Positions 1 to 8,548 of a DNA stretch of 64,000 bases are shown in pieces (position 1 is the first letter of the stretch; each line of letters begins with the position of its first letter). Both the position numbers and the translations under genes were made by a program. The stretch is taken from NCBI RefSeq assembly GCF_030160275.1, contig NZ_BSOA01000031.1:1-64000 (forward strand), in the 5' to 3' direction. The notes below the pieces were generated by a model, which did not search any database, had not been told where the DNA came from, and was given only the letters and a program-made list of their open reading frames with translations. The DNA comes from Dyella flagellata (GTDB taxonomy: Bacteria; Pseudomonadota; Gammaproteobacteria; Xanthomonadales; Rhodanobacteraceae).

Positions 1-68
1 CGTCTGGCTGCGCCCCAGCGTCTAGACAGACAGCCAGTCTGCCTTCGCCACTGGGGCGCAGCCAGACG
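1..68. repeat. Perfect 18-bp inverted repeat (large hairpin)
   Basis: Bases 1-18 (CGTCTGGCTGCGCCCCAG) are the exact reverse complement of 51-68. The 32-base interior holds a smaller dyad, CAGAC/GTCTG. There is no T-tract, so it is not an ordinary intrinsic terminator. It may be the 3' hairpin of a gene outside the window or a small mobile palindrome. It does not match the GTAG REP family found elsewhere here. Confidence 0.7.
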
Positions 69-118
69 CGCATACAGTGCGGTGACGGGTACGTAGGAAT
101 AGACCAGAGGCTCCCAAG

Positions 119-144
119 CGAAAGGCGCCTTGCGGCGCCTTTCG
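119..144 (-). terminator. Hairpin terminator of the exported-protein gene
   Basis: The 11-bp stem CGAAAGGCGCC/GGCGCCTTTCG has a TTGC loop and lies just 3' of the minus-strand gene ending at 165. The stem ends in T-rich sequence rather than a long T-run, so termination strength is uncertain. Confidence 0.6.
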
Positions 145-164
145 TGGGCAAAGCCGTTTAACTC

Positions 165-626
165 CTAGCGATGGATCGGTTCGATATCGAACTTGTCCAC
201 GGCCAAGCCGAGGTTGATGCCCTCGCCGGTACCCGACAGTGCGATGGAGGTAGTGCCCTTGCTCAGCACCTGGGCCGTACCACTACGCACCACGCCAGCG
301 GAAGCGCCGGCCTGCGCATAACTGCCGTAAACATCCTTGATGCCGTAGACATTGCTGATGTCGCCACGGCCGCTGACATGGAACTTGCCCGCCGTCAGTC
401 CGCCGCCGTGCATGCTGATGCTGACCGGGGCGCTTTGGCCGTTGTCGCAGGTGATGTCGCCGCGTCCCTCGGCATGCTGGTAGATCGCCGACCAGCCGGA
501 CAGGCTATAGGTCAGATGGCATTTCACCGGCGCTTTGCCCGCCTGGGCCGAGGTGGCGGAAAACCCCGCCAGGGCTCCTGCACAAACCAGCATGGCGGCA
601 GTCAATCCAAAGGTACGCTTACTCAT
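165..626 (-). CDS. Small exported protein of unknown function
   Basis: The product is 153 aa with a typical Sec signal peptide (MSKRTFGL, a hydrophobic stretch, then SAQA before the mature part at about residue 29). The mature domain is rich in Gly, Ser and Thr and contains two Cys (KCHLTY and ITCDNGQ) that could form a disulfide, so a periplasmic or secreted beta-rich protein is likely. I do not recognise the family with confidence. The ATG at 626 is chosen over the upstream ATG at 704 because it has an AAGGAGG-like ribosome site directly before it and begins the signal peptide. It is transcribed divergently from uspA and is followed by a hairpin. Confidence 0.75.
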   Translation of the reverse strand: MSKRTFGLTAAMLVCAGALAGFSATSAQAGKAPVKCHLTYSLSGWSAIYQHAEGRGDITCDNGQSAPVSISMHGGGLTAGKFHVSGRGDISNVYGIKDVYGSYAQAGASAGVVRSGTAQVLSKGTTSIALSGTGEGINLGLAVDKFDIEPIHR

Positions 627-891
627 AAAGCCTCCTTCGACGCTGGCATGGATCAGCCATGCCGTGACATGAGTGTGGAATCGAAAAACTGAACAGATCG
701 CCAAGCGGGGCCGGCCGCGTTCAGTCTCGGCAAGCTCTCGTGAGGCGGGTGTGCAGGGGCCGTGGCCGTTGTTTTGGCGGGCTTTTGGGCTTCATGTCGG
801 GACGTGGGATGGTTCTGGGCTTCCCTTGATGCTTAACTAACAAGACGCCGCGCACACTGGCGCTGGGCGCTTTTTTTGACACGGAGCGGAC

Positions 892-1308
892 ATGCCCAGG
901 TATTCGCTGGTCGGCTATGACAGTTCGGAAAGCTCGCAACGCGCTTACCGTTTCGCGATGGACGTGGCGCGCGCCTGCAAGGGCAGGGTTCGAGTGGTAT
1001 CGGTGCTGCAGGTCACCCAGGGTGGTGCCGATGCCTGCGCCCTGGTGATGACCGACTCGGCCAGCGAACGGACCCGGGAAACCCTGCAGGAATTGCGTGC
1101 GCTCGATCCGGATACCGATCAATTGGTGGACCTTGAAATCACCCACGGCAGCCCGGGCGACGTGCTGCTCCACCAGGTCAGGCAGCACCCCATCGACCAC
1201 ATCGTGATCGGGCACACCGCACGCGGCGCCCTCGGCCGCTGGCTGCTGGGCTCGGTATCGGAGGATGTGCTGGCCGGCGCCCACGTACCTGTCACGGTGG
1301 TGCGCTAG
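892..1308 (+). CDS. Universal stress protein (UspA family)
   Basis: The 138-aa length is normal for a single-domain Usp. The N-terminus (YSLVGYDSSESSQRAYRFA) has the family beta-strand and Asp, and the C-terminus carries the nucleotide-loop region (GHTARGALGRWLLGS) and ends VPVTVVR, as in ATP-binding Usp proteins. The second Gly of the G-x2-G part is Ala here, so ATP binding may be weakened. It is a cytoplasmic stress-survival protein. The ATG is preceded by CGGAGCGG. A weak GC hairpin with seven T residues lies just upstream, near 865-880, but has only a short stem. Confidence 0.9.
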   Translation: MPRYSLVGYDSSESSQRAYRFAMDVARACKGRVRVVSVLQVTQGGADACALVMTDSASERTRETLQELRALDPDTDQLVDLEITHGSPGDVLLHQVRQHPIDHIVIGHTARGALGRWLLGSVSEDVLAGAHVPVTVVR

Positions 1309-1436
1309 GCGAGGGCTTGGCAGTCCCATAAGCCCCCTCCCTGTCCTTGCGATGGCCGCAAGGCTGGCATTAATCCCTTCCAGCGTTCACCATTTACCCT
1401 GTTGTCCCTGTTCTGTCACAGAGCAGAAGGCCTTTT

Positions 1437-2276
1437 TTGCACAGGAACCCGTACGTGGACTACAGCACCGTCCTGCCATGGACTCTGGAAAGCCTGGATT
1501 TTGCCGAGATTGACATGGCGCGCGTGCGCCACAATGAAAACCTGTTCCTGTTGCTGTGCAGCGCGTCCTTCGTGGAAAGCGGCTCGGACTTGTATACCAG
1601 CAACCTGATCGAGCATTTCGAAGGCGACCTGGAACTGCAGGGCTGGTTGCGCGACCACTGGGAACATGAGGAGCTGCAGCACGGCCGTGCCCTTGCCAGC
1701 TACGTGCGCCACGTGTGGCCGGAGTTCGACTGGGACGCCGGTTTCCAGGCGTTCTGGAAAGACTATGGCGCGCTGTGCACCAACGAGCAGCTGGAAACCT
1801 CCCGCGGCCTGGAACTGGCCGCCCGTTGCGTGGTGGAAACCGGCACCGCCAGCTTGTACCGGGCCTTGAACGACATCGTCGACGAACCCGTGCTCAAGCA
1901 GCTCACCAACCACATCAAGAGCGACGAAGTGCGTCATTTCAAGCATTTCTATCAGCATTTCCAGCGTTATCGCGAACGGGAAAAGCTGGGGCGCTACAAG
2001 GTATTCCGCGCCGTCCTGCGCCGCGTCAACGAAATCCGCAACGAGGACAGCGACATCGCCCTGCGCCACGTCTTCAACCAGTGCTACCCGCAATACAAGA
2101 ACGACCAGGCGCAGTTCCAGAAAGTGGCCGGCCCGGCGCAGGCGCTACTGCGGCGGCATATTCCCGCGGAAATGACGGTAAAGATGCTGCTCAAGCCACT
2201 GGACCTGCCGCCGCGCCTGCAACAGGCGCTGGAAAAGCCGCTCGCGCGGATCAGTGAGCGGCTTTTCTTGCAGTAG
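1437..2276 (+). CDS. Ferritin-like diiron protein
   Basis: The 279-aa helical protein has a complete set of putative di-iron ligands: E48, E79-x2-H82 (in EHEELQHG), E134 (in VETGTASLY) and E164-x2-H167 (in SDEVRHF). The spacing is that of the ferritin-like/ribonucleotide reductase-like superfamily, with an oxidase or hydroxylase role more likely than iron storage. The substrate is unknown. The start is a TTG with AAGG eight bases upstream; the first in-frame ATG (residue 27) would remove a plausible N-terminal part. The last codons form an 11-bp hairpin, and the TAG stop is the TAG of the adjoining GTAG repeat. Confidence 0.8.
   Translation: MHRNPYVDYSTVLPWTLESLDFAEIDMARVRHNENLFLLLCSASFVESGSDLYTSNLIEHFEGDLELQGWLRDHWEHEELQHGRALASYVRHVWPEFDWDAGFQAFWKDYGALCTNEQLETSRGLELAARCVVETGTASLYRALNDIVDEPVLKQLTNHIKSDEVRHFKHFYQHFQRYREREKLGRYKVFRAVLRRVNEIRNEDSDIALRHVFNQCYPQYKNDQAQFQKVAGPAQALLRRHIPAEMTVKMLLKPLDLPPRLQQALEKPLARISERLFLQ
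2233..2266 (+). terminator. Terminator-like hairpin inside the 3' end of the ferritin-like gene
   Basis: AAAAGCCGCTC pairs perfectly with GAGCGGCTTTT across a 12-base loop. The whole stem is coding sequence and ends 7 bases before the TAG stop. The A-tract/T-tract flanks are those of a bidirectional intrinsic terminator. Confidence 0.5.
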
Positions 2277-2344
2277 GCTGGGATGCCAATCCCAGCATCG
2301 TGATGCTGCATGCATGGCAGTGCTGGGATTGCATCCCAGCCTAC
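2273..2344. repeat. GTAG REP pair (BIME-like), copy 1
   Basis: Two GTAG-ended palindromes in opposite orientation: GTAGGCTGGGATG...ATCCCAGC at the left and GCTGGGATTGCATCCCAGCCTAC at the right. The GTAG end is the hallmark of REPs mobilised by RAYT (REP-associated tyrosine) transposases. The left TAG is the stop of the ferritin-like gene and the right one, on the minus strand, is the stop of the zinc-ribbon gene. Confidence 0.9.
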
Positions 2345-2613
2345 ATGGCACTCGATTCCAGTTCCTGCTCTTGCTGCTCGCCACGCGTTTGCGGCTCAGG
2401 CCAGTGATACCAGTCGCGGTGCAGGGAAAATTTTCGGCACGCAAGACAGGCCGTGATCTCCCAGCGATAGCTGCAGCCCGGGCAAACACCGCCGGTCCAG
2501 AACGTGTTCCACTGCGTACCGCAGCCGCCCATGCGTGGCGAGCAAAGCCAGCGGCTGCTTCCCAGCGGACGCCAGGCGCACAAGGGACAGTAGATTTCCG
2601 GCTCGGCCGCCAT
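2341..2613 (-). CDS. Small zinc-ribbon protein
   Basis: The 90-aa protein has four Cys pairs: C9/C12, C24/C31, C44/C47 and C56/C59. These fit two structural zinc ribbons, with conserved aromatic residues between them (WNTFWTGG, SYRWE, DWYHW). This layout, ending in a WYH motif, occurs in small uncharacterised bacterial proteins; no function is known to me. Its ATG overlaps the TAA of the upstream lipoprotein gene (TAATG), so translation is probably coupled. The stop codon is the TAG of REP copy 1. Confidence 0.75.
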   Translation of the reverse strand: MAAEPEIYCPLCAWRPLGSSRWLCSPRMGGCGTQWNTFWTGGVCPGCSYRWEITACLACRKFSLHRDWYHWPEPQTRGEQQEQELESSAM

Positions 2614-3089
2614 TATCTGCTGCTGCCGCTGGACGCGGGCGCATTGGCGCTGTTGTCGCGTGGCACGCTGTCGATGTGACGCTGGCCCTGTTTCTCCAGC
2701 TTGAGCTGCGTCAGGTCGATCGGGCGAATCTGCTTGATCACGCAGGGGATATACGGACGGCCGGTCAGCACCTTGTCGAAGCCGGTCTGCACTTCATGGG
2801 CAAAACTGGTCAGACCGATGAAATTGGTGAAGGTGAGATTGTTGCAAGGCCACACGTCAAGCAGATAGGCCTTGCTGGGTAAGGTGTAGATCACCAGCTG
2901 CGTATCGCTCAGCGGCTCCCATGAGTAGATCTGCATCCCCATGATCAAGCGGAAGCTGCGCACCGGCGCACCGGCGGCAGCGTCATAGGCCTGCTGGCGC
3001 TGCTGCAGGCGCTGCGCATACGGCGCCGATTCGCACGCCACCAACAGCACCCCCAGCAGCAAGAGAACCAGAATGCGCAGCTTTGACAT
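2613..3089 (-). CDS. DUF6491-like lipoprotein
   Basis: The 158-aa protein has a lipoprotein signal (MSKLRILVLLLLGVLLVAC) with lipobox LVAC. The mature part has two Cys (WPCNNL and IPCVIKQI) placed as in the DUF6491 family of Xanthomonadales, which has no known activity. The ATG at 3089 starts the signal peptide and follows AGGGGGCAGG; the longer frame to 3188 is rejected. The gene is translationally coupled to the zinc-ribbon gene downstream. It follows the lipoprotein gene at 3161-3898 with a 71-base gap, so the three may form one transcript. Confidence 0.75.
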   Translation of the reverse strand: MSKLRILVLLLLGVLLVACESAPYAQRLQQRQQAYDAAAGAPVRSFRLIMGMQIYSWEPLSDTQLVIYTLPSKAYLLDVWPCNNLTFTNFIGLTSFAHEVQTGFDKVLTGRPYIPCVIKQIRPIDLTQLKLEKQGQRHIDSVPRDNSANAPASSGSSR

Positions 3090-3160
3090 GACGCCTGCCC
3101 CCTTGACCCTTGATCCGAATAGCCGACATAACGCGCGAACCCATGACGGGTGCACGAAGC

Positions 3161-3898
3161 TTACTTCTTGCCGCTCACCGGCTGCCATTTTGACGAATCG
3201 AAGCCGCCTACCTCGAACACCAGCTCCTGCTGGTCGCCGTCCCGTGTGGTCACGTCCATGGTGATGCGCTTGGTCTTTTCCATCGCGGTAATGAAGGGCT
3301 TGTCATCGCGAATGAAAATAGCCGGCTCACTGCCGGTCGTCGGCAGGAAGGCGCGTAAGGGGTGTGGCTTGCCGTCAAACTGGGCGGTGATCGTGCAATT
3401 GCCCTTGCAGGCAAAGCCATGGCCGGTGCCGAACAGGAACACGCTCTGGCCCCATTGGGTATGACGGCGCAACACCAGCCGCACAGCGCGGTCGCCACTG
3501 GGCCGCGTGCTGTAGATGCTGGCGGTGGATTGCGTGCCGCCTTCCATCGGGCCAACCTGGTAGCTCCACAGCGCGGTCAAGCGACGCTTTTCTTCCGACT
3601 CTTTGGCCCGCTGCTCCACCTCGGGCAAGCTCTGCTGGACCTGCTTGGCCGCCTCGGAGGTCGGAAATTGCTTGACGATCGTCTCACCGACCTGCGCAGC
3701 CAGCTCGTCGTTCTTCCCTTGCAGCGCTTGCTGGTAAGTCTCAAGTTCCCGGTTCGCCTCCTGCGCCATCTGCTGCGCCTGGGCCTTGGCGGCATCCTGC
3801 GGCGACGGGGAGTTCTGATCCTGCGAACAGGCGGCGAGCAGCAACAAGCCGCAGGCAGCGGTCGCGGCCAGGGCGAAGCGGAAAGGCGTACGGGTCAT
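3161..3898 (-). CDS. Lipoprotein with N-terminal coiled coil
   Basis: The 245-aa protein has a type II signal peptide with lipobox LLAAC at about residues 21-25. A Gln/Glu/Ala-rich segment at about 35-105 is predicted to be helical or coiled-coil. The C-terminal domain (about 110-240) is beta-rich with one Cys pair (FACKGNCTI). Similar proteins occur in Xanthomonadales, but I know of no assigned function. An envelope location is likely. Confidence 0.75.
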   Translation of the reverse strand: MTRTPFRFALAATAACGLLLLAACSQDQNSPSPQDAAKAQAQQMAQEANRELETYQQALQGKNDELAAQVGETIVKQFPTSEAAKQVQQSLPEVEQRAKESEEKRRLTALWSYQVGPMEGGTQSTASIYSTRPSGDRAVRLVLRRHTQWGQSVFLFGTGHGFACKGNCTITAQFDGKPHPLRAFLPTTGSEPAIFIRDDKPFITAMEKTKRITMDVTTRDGDQQELVFEVGGFDSSKWQPVSGKK

Positions 3899-4041
3899 CG
3901 GCGGCGATCCCAGCGAGAGAGGTCTCTAGCTTGAGACGAGCCACCCGCCGGATGCAACCAAGGGCTGCCCTGATCCATCGACCACGCTTTGCGCGATAGC
4001 ACTGGCCTCCGATAATGCTTGGCTCCAGCCAGGGACCCCGC

Positions 4042-5286
4042 ATGTCATCCACTTCCGCGCCGAGTTCGGCCGATTCGCTGCTCAACCACCGCGCCTACCT
4101 CGCCTTCTGGTGCGCCCGTACCGCTTCCAGTTTCGGCTTCCAGATGCTCTCCGTGGCGGTGGGCTGGCAAATCTACGCGATGACCGGCCGCGCTTTCGAT
4201 CTGGGGCTGATCGGCCTGGTGCAATTCTTTCCGTCGGTCTTGCTGGCGCTGCCGGCCGGGCATCTGGCCGATCAGTTCGACCGGCGGCGCATCGTGCTGC
4301 TCGGGCAGATCGTGGAGTGGCTGGCGATCGTGCTGCTGGCGGCGCTGACCTTGCTACATGCGATCAACGAGGCGGGCATCCTGCTGCTGATCTTTGCGAT
4401 CAGCACTGCCAAGGCGTTCGAGTCGCCGTCGATGCAGTCCATGGTACCCGCGCTGGTGCCGGCCGCCCTGCTGCCGCGCGCGATGGCGGTGAACGGTTCG
4501 GCCATGCAGGCCGCGATGATCATGGGGCCGGCATTGGGTGGTCTGCTGTATGTCGCCGGCCCAGGCGTCGTATATGCAGTGGCTGCGGCCTTGTATCTGG
4601 TCTCCACCGTGATGGTTTCGCGGCTGCGCTACGAGCAGGCACCACCGAAGCGCGAACCGGCTACGCTCAAGACCTTGTTCGCCGGCGTGCATTTCATCCG
4701 CGAGCGCAAGGATGTGCTGGGCGTGATTTCGCTGGACCTGTTTGCCGTATTGCTGGGTGGCGCGACCGCTCTGCTGCCGATATTTGCCAAGGACATTCTG
4801 CATACCGGGCCATGGGGCTTGGGCCTGCTGCGCGCGGCACCTGCGATTGGCGCCTTGCTGATGTCGTTCTGGTTGGCGCGGCACAATATGGAACGTAACG
4901 TAGGCAAGATCATGTTCGCCTCGGTAGCCGGCTTTGGCGTGGCGACGCTGGTGTTTGCCTTGTCCCAGGTGCTGTGGCTGTCGCTGCTGGCCTTGTTTGT
5001 CTCCGGTGCCTTCGACATGGTCAGCATGGTGATCCGCGGCTCGCTGGTGCAATTGGATACGCCCGATGCCATGCGGGGGCGCGTCAGCGCGGTGAACGCG
5101 ATCTTCATCAACACTTCCAACCAGCTCGGCGAGTTCGAATCGGGCATGCTGGCGGCCTGGCTTGGCGCGGTCGGCTCGGCCGTGGTCGGTGGCATCGGTA
5201 CGCTGGCCGTGGTCGGGCTATGGATGCTGTTGTTCCCTACCCTGCGGCGCAGGCAGCGGCTGCACATGGAACCGGGTTCGGCCTGA
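4042..5286 (+). CDS. MFS exporter (EntS/MFS_3-like)
   Basis: The 414-aa protein has about 12 membrane segments. It has the loop 2-3 signature typical of MFS exporters (GHLADQFDRRRIVLL), an N-terminal half resembling EntS (RTASSFGFQMLSVAVGWQIYAMTGRAFDLGLIG, shown only in part by position 25-55) and a loop 8-9 region with MRGRVSAVN. A drug or siderophore exporter is likely, with unknown substrate. The ATG at 4042 is preferred to one at 4015; the extra nine residues would be atypical and AGGGACC lies before the chosen start. It is divergent from the lipoprotein gene. Confidence 0.8.
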   Translation: MSSTSAPSSADSLLNHRAYLAFWCARTASSFGFQMLSVAVGWQIYAMTGRAFDLGLIGLVQFFPSVLLALPAGHLADQFDRRRIVLLGQIVEWLAIVLLAALTLLHAINEAGILLLIFAISTAKAFESPSMQSMVPALVPAALLPRAMAVNGSAMQAAMIMGPALGGLLYVAGPGVVYAVAAALYLVSTVMVSRLRYEQAPPKREPATLKTLFAGVHFIRERKDVLGVISLDLFAVLLGGATALLPIFAKDILHTGPWGLGLLRAAPAIGALLMSFWLARHNMERNVGKIMFASVAGFGVATLVFALSQVLWLSLLALFVSGAFDMVSMVIRGSLVQLDTPDAMRGRVSAVNAIFINTSNQLGEFESGMLAAWLGAVGSAVVGGIGTLAVVGLWMLLFPTLRRRQRLHMEPGSA

Positions 5287-5410
5287 ATCCGATGCGTCCG
5301 CGCGGGTGACGCAGACCCATGCCCAAATGTCGACTTTTGGTTAACGCCCCGCTCACGTAGCCGCTGGCAAGTTCACAATCCCCCGAAACACCGACATAAG
5401 GAACAGCGCC

Positions 5411-5725
5411 ATGAGCAGGCAAGCCGACATCGAACGCCGACTCGACCACCTTGGCAACCGTGTGCGCGAGTATGCAGACGGTGCCGCCGATACCGCCGAC
5501 GACTGGCTGTCCCGCGGTCGCCGCGCAGTAAGCAGGCTCGGCAGTGGCAATACCCGCAAGCGCATTGCGCGCCGGGCCGAGGATTTCGCGGACGAAGCCA
5601 ACTACCAGTACCGCCGCTTGCGCCGCCATGCCGGCCGGCACCCGGTAGCCACAGCGGCGATCGTCGCCGGCACCGTGGGCGCGCTGTTCCTGCTTTATCG
5701 CGCGCTGCGCCGCGAAGAGGATTGA
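5411..5725 (+). CDS. ElaB/YqjD/DUF883-like membrane-anchored protein
   Basis: The 104-aa protein has an Arg-rich amphipathic helical N-terminal region (residues 1-75) and one C-terminal membrane segment (TAAIVAGTVGALFLLYRAL). This resembles YqjD/ElaB, inner-membrane proteins that in E. coli bind ribosomes in stationary phase, but the match is by architecture rather than clear homology. The start is supported by AAGGAACAG eight bases upstream. Confidence 0.65.
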   Translation: MSRQADIERRLDHLGNRVREYADGAADTADDWLSRGRRAVSRLGSGNTRKRIARRAEDFADEANYQYRRLRRHAGRHPVATAAIVAGTVGALFLLYRALRREED

Positions 5726-5741
5726 ACGGTCTTCGTGATGT

Positions 5742-5820
5742 CGTCATTCCCGCGCAAGCGGGAAACCATTTTATGGGATACACCAGATCAAAATGGGTTC
5801 CCGCTTGCGCGGGAATGACG
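5742..5820. repeat. Dispersed inverted repeat, CGTCATTCCCGCG family, copy 1
   Basis: Arms of about 30 bp (CGTCATTCCCGCGCAAGCGG and its complement, extending to CCATTTT/AAAATGG) flank a short centre. The same core recurs at 24322-24402. Each arm is itself a palindrome (CCCGCGCAAGCGGG). Intergenic repeats of this core are widespread in proteobacteria. Confidence 0.85.
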
Positions 5821-5823
5821 GTC

Positions 5824-5847
5824 AAAGCCCGCCTTGCGGCGGGCTTT
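5824..5847. terminator. Bidirectional terminator between the YqjD-like gene and aceE
   Basis: The 10-bp stem AAAGCCCGCC/GGCGGGCTTT has a TTGC loop and T-rich flanks. It lies 3' of both convergent genes. Confidence 0.75.
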
Positions 5848-5854
5848 TCATTGC

Positions 5855-8548
5855 TTATGCCATCAGCGGATTGGGCTTGTCCGGATCGAGCTTGTACTCG
5901 CGGATCGCGCGCGATACATCCTTGGCGTTGACCTTGCCGTCCTTCGCCAGCGCGGCGAGTGCGGCATGCGCAATCCAGTAGCGGTCCACTTCGAAGAAAC
6001 TACGCAGGTGTTCGCGCGTATCCGAACGGCCGAAGCCGTCGGTGCCGAGCGCGGTGTAGTGCATGCCATCGGGCATGAAGGCGCGGATCTGATCGGCAAA
6101 TTCGCGCACATAGTCGGTGGCGGCAATCGCCGGTCCCTGGCGGCCCTGCAACAGGCTGGTGATGTACGGCACGCGCTGCTGGGCTTCCGGATGCAAGCGG
6201 TTCCAGCGTTCGGCGTCAAAACCGTCACGACGCAGCTCGATGAAGCTGGGCACGGACCAGATGTCGGCGCTGACGCCGAAATCCTTCTCCAGCAGCTCCG
6301 CCGCGGCGATCACTTCGCGCAGGATGGTGCCCGAGCCGAGCAACTGCACGCGCGGCTCGCCCTTCTTCGGCTTGCCGGCATCCTTGAACAGGTACATGCC
6401 CTTGACGATGCCTTCCTCGGCGCCTTGCGGCAGGTCGGGATGGGCATAGTTCTCGTTCATCACGGTGATGTAGTAGTACACATCCTCCTGGTCCTCCAGC
6501 ATGCGGCGGGTGCCGTCCTGCAGGATCACCGCCACTTCGTAGGAGAAGGTCGGGTCGTAGGCACGCACATTCGGGATCGCGCCAGCCATCAGATGCGAAT
6601 GGCCATCCTCGTGCTGCAGGCCTTCACCGTTAAGCGTGGTGCGGCCAGCGGTACCGCCGATCAGGAAGCCGCGCGAACGCATGTCGCCGGCCGCCCAGGC
6701 CAGGTCTCCGATGCGCTGGAAGCCGAACATCGAGTAGTAGATGAAGAACGGCAGCATCGGCTGGTTGCTGATGCTGTAGCTGGTCGCCGCCGCCACCCAT
6801 GCGGCCATGCCGCCGGCTTCGGAGATGCCTTCCTGCAGCACCTGGCCCTTCTGGTCTTCGCGGTAATACAACAACTGGTCGGCGTCCTGCGGACGATATT
6901 TCTGGCCGAACGGTGCGTAGATGCCGATCTGGCGGAACATGCCTTCCATGCCGAAGGTGCGTGCTTCATCGGCCACGATCGGCACCACGCGCGGACCAAT
7001 GGCCTTGTCGCGCAGCAACAGGTTCATGCCGCGCACCAGCGCCATGGTGGTGGAGATTTCGCGGTCGCCGGTGCCCTTGGTGATCTGTTCGAAGGCGGCC
7101 AGCTCCGGCGCCTTGAGTTTCACGTCGGTGTGGCGGCGGCGCTGCGGCAGCGAACCGCCGAGGGCCTTGCGGCGCTCCAGCATGTACTGAACTTCCGGCG
7201 AATCCTTGCCGGGGTGGTAGTACGGCACATCCTTGAGCTTTTCATCCGACACCGGAATGTTGAAGCGGTCGCGGAAGTGGCGCACGGCCTCGTCGTCCAG
7301 CTTCTTCTGCTGGTGCGTGGGGTTCTGCGATTCGCCGGCCGCACCCATGCCATAGCCCTTCACCGTCTTGGCGAGGATCACAGTGGGCATGCCCTTGGTG
7401 TTCACCGCCGAGTGATAGGCCGCGTACACCTTGTGCGGATCGTGGCCGCCACGGTTGAGGCGCCAGATGTCGTCGTCGCTGAGGTTGGCGACCATCTCGC
7501 GCGTCTGCGGATACTTGCCGAAGAAGTTCTCGCGCGTGTATGCGCCGCCGAACGCCTTGCAAGCCTGGTATTCGCCGTCGACGGTTTCCATCATCAGCTT
7601 GCGCAGCACGCCGTCCTTGTCGCGGGCCAGGAGCGGATCCCAGTAGCTGCCCCAGACCACCTTGATGGCGTTCCAGCCGGCGCCGCGGAACACGCCTTCC
7701 AGCTCCTGGATGATCTTGCCGTTGCCGCGCACCGGACCGTCCAAGCGCTGCAGGTTGCAGTTGATCACGAAGATCAGGTTGTCCAGGCCTTCGCGGCCGG
7801 CCAGCGAGATCGCGCCGAGCGACTCGGGTTCATCACACTCACCATCTCCCATGAAGCACCAGATCTTGCGGTCGGTCTTCGGCATCAGGCCGCGGTGTTC
7901 CAGATACTTCCAGAACTGCGCCTGGTAGATCGCCTGGATCGGACCGAGGCCCATCGACACCGTCGGCACCTGCCAGTAGTCGGGCATCAGCCACGGGTGC
8001 GGATACGAGGAAAGACCGCGTCCGGCACCAAGCACTTCCATGCGGAACAGGTCGAGCTGTTCCTCGGCAATGCGGCCTTCGAGGAAGGAACGCGCATAGA
8101 CGCCGGGGCTGGAATGGCCCTGGTGGAACACCAGGTCGCCGGGATGCTCGGCGCTGGGCGCGCGCCAGAAGTGGTTGAAGCCTACGTCATAAAGCGTGGC
8201 GGACGACGCGAAGCTGGCGATGTGGCCGCCCAGCTCGCCCGGCTTGCGGTTGGCGCGCACCACCATCGCCATCGCGTTCCAGCGAATCAGGGTGCGGATG
8301 CGCCATTCCATCGCGGCATCGCCGGACATCTTGGCTTCCAGATGCGGCGGAATGGTGTTGACGTATTCGGTGGTGGGATCGAACGGCAGATAGCCGCCCG
8401 AACGGCGCGTGGAATCGACCAGCCGCTCCAGCAGGAAATGCGCGCGCTCGGTCCCTTCGCGGTCGATGACGGCGCTAAGCGATTCGACCCATTCCTGGGT
8501 TTCGGTGGGGTCGAGATCCTGGTGGAGAATGTCGTCGAGCTGATCCAT
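5855..8548 (-). CDS. aceE: Pyruvate dehydrogenase E1 component, homodimeric type
   Basis: The 897-aa length matches the AceE family (E. coli 887). It is the thiamine-diphosphate enzyme that decarboxylates pyruvate and acetylates the E2 lipoyl groups in the pyruvate dehydrogenase complex. The ThDP motif runs from GDGE (234-237) to NCNLQ (263-267); the N-terminal region (MDQLDDILHQDLDPTETQEW) and the SHGHSS-type loop (FHQGHSSPGVY, about 141-151) are conserved. The E2 and E3 genes are not adjacent in this window. It converges with the YqjD-like gene across a hairpin. Confidence 0.97.
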   Translation of the reverse strand: MDQLDDILHQDLDPTETQEWVESLSAVIDREGTERAHFLLERLVDSTRRSGGYLPFDPTTEYVNTIPPHLEAKMSGDAAMEWRIRTLIRWNAMAMVVRANRKPGELGGHIASFASSATLYDVGFNHFWRAPSAEHPGDLVFHQGHSSPGVYARSFLEGRIAEEQLDLFRMEVLGAGRGLSSYPHPWLMPDYWQVPTVSMGLGPIQAIYQAQFWKYLEHRGLMPKTDRKIWCFMGDGECDEPESLGAISLAGREGLDNLIFVINCNLQRLDGPVRGNGKIIQELEGVFRGAGWNAIKVVWGSYWDPLLARDKDGVLRKLMMETVDGEYQACKAFGGAYTRENFFGKYPQTREMVANLSDDDIWRLNRGGHDPHKVYAAYHSAVNTKGMPTVILAKTVKGYGMGAAGESQNPTHQQKKLDDEAVRHFRDRFNIPVSDEKLKDVPYYHPGKDSPEVQYMLERRKALGGSLPQRRRHTDVKLKAPELAAFEQITKGTGDREISTTMALVRGMNLLLRDKAIGPRVVPIVADEARTFGMEGMFRQIGIYAPFGQKYRPQDADQLLYYREDQKGQVLQEGISEAGGMAAWVAAATSYSISNQPMLPFFIYYSMFGFQRIGDLAWAAGDMRSRGFLIGGTAGRTTLNGEGLQHEDGHSHLMAGAIPNVRAYDPTFSYEVAVILQDGTRRMLEDQEDVYYYITVMNENYAHPDLPQGAEEGIVKGMYLFKDAGKPKKGEPRVQLLGSGTILREVIAAAELLEKDFGVSADIWSVPSFIELRRDGFDAERWNRLHPEAQQRVPYITSLLQGRQGPAIAATDYVREFADQIRAFMPDGMHYTALGTDGFGRSDTREHLRSFFEVDRYWIAHAALAALAKDGKVNAKDVSRAIREYKLDPDKPNPLMA

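Noticed and set aside
826-840. Possible FNR-type site (TTGAT...ACTAA) before uspA
   Set aside because: The right half does not match ATCAA and the spacing is off by one.
721-1329. 202-codon frame antisense to uspA
   Set aside because: It overlaps a clear Usp gene and its translation has no family features.
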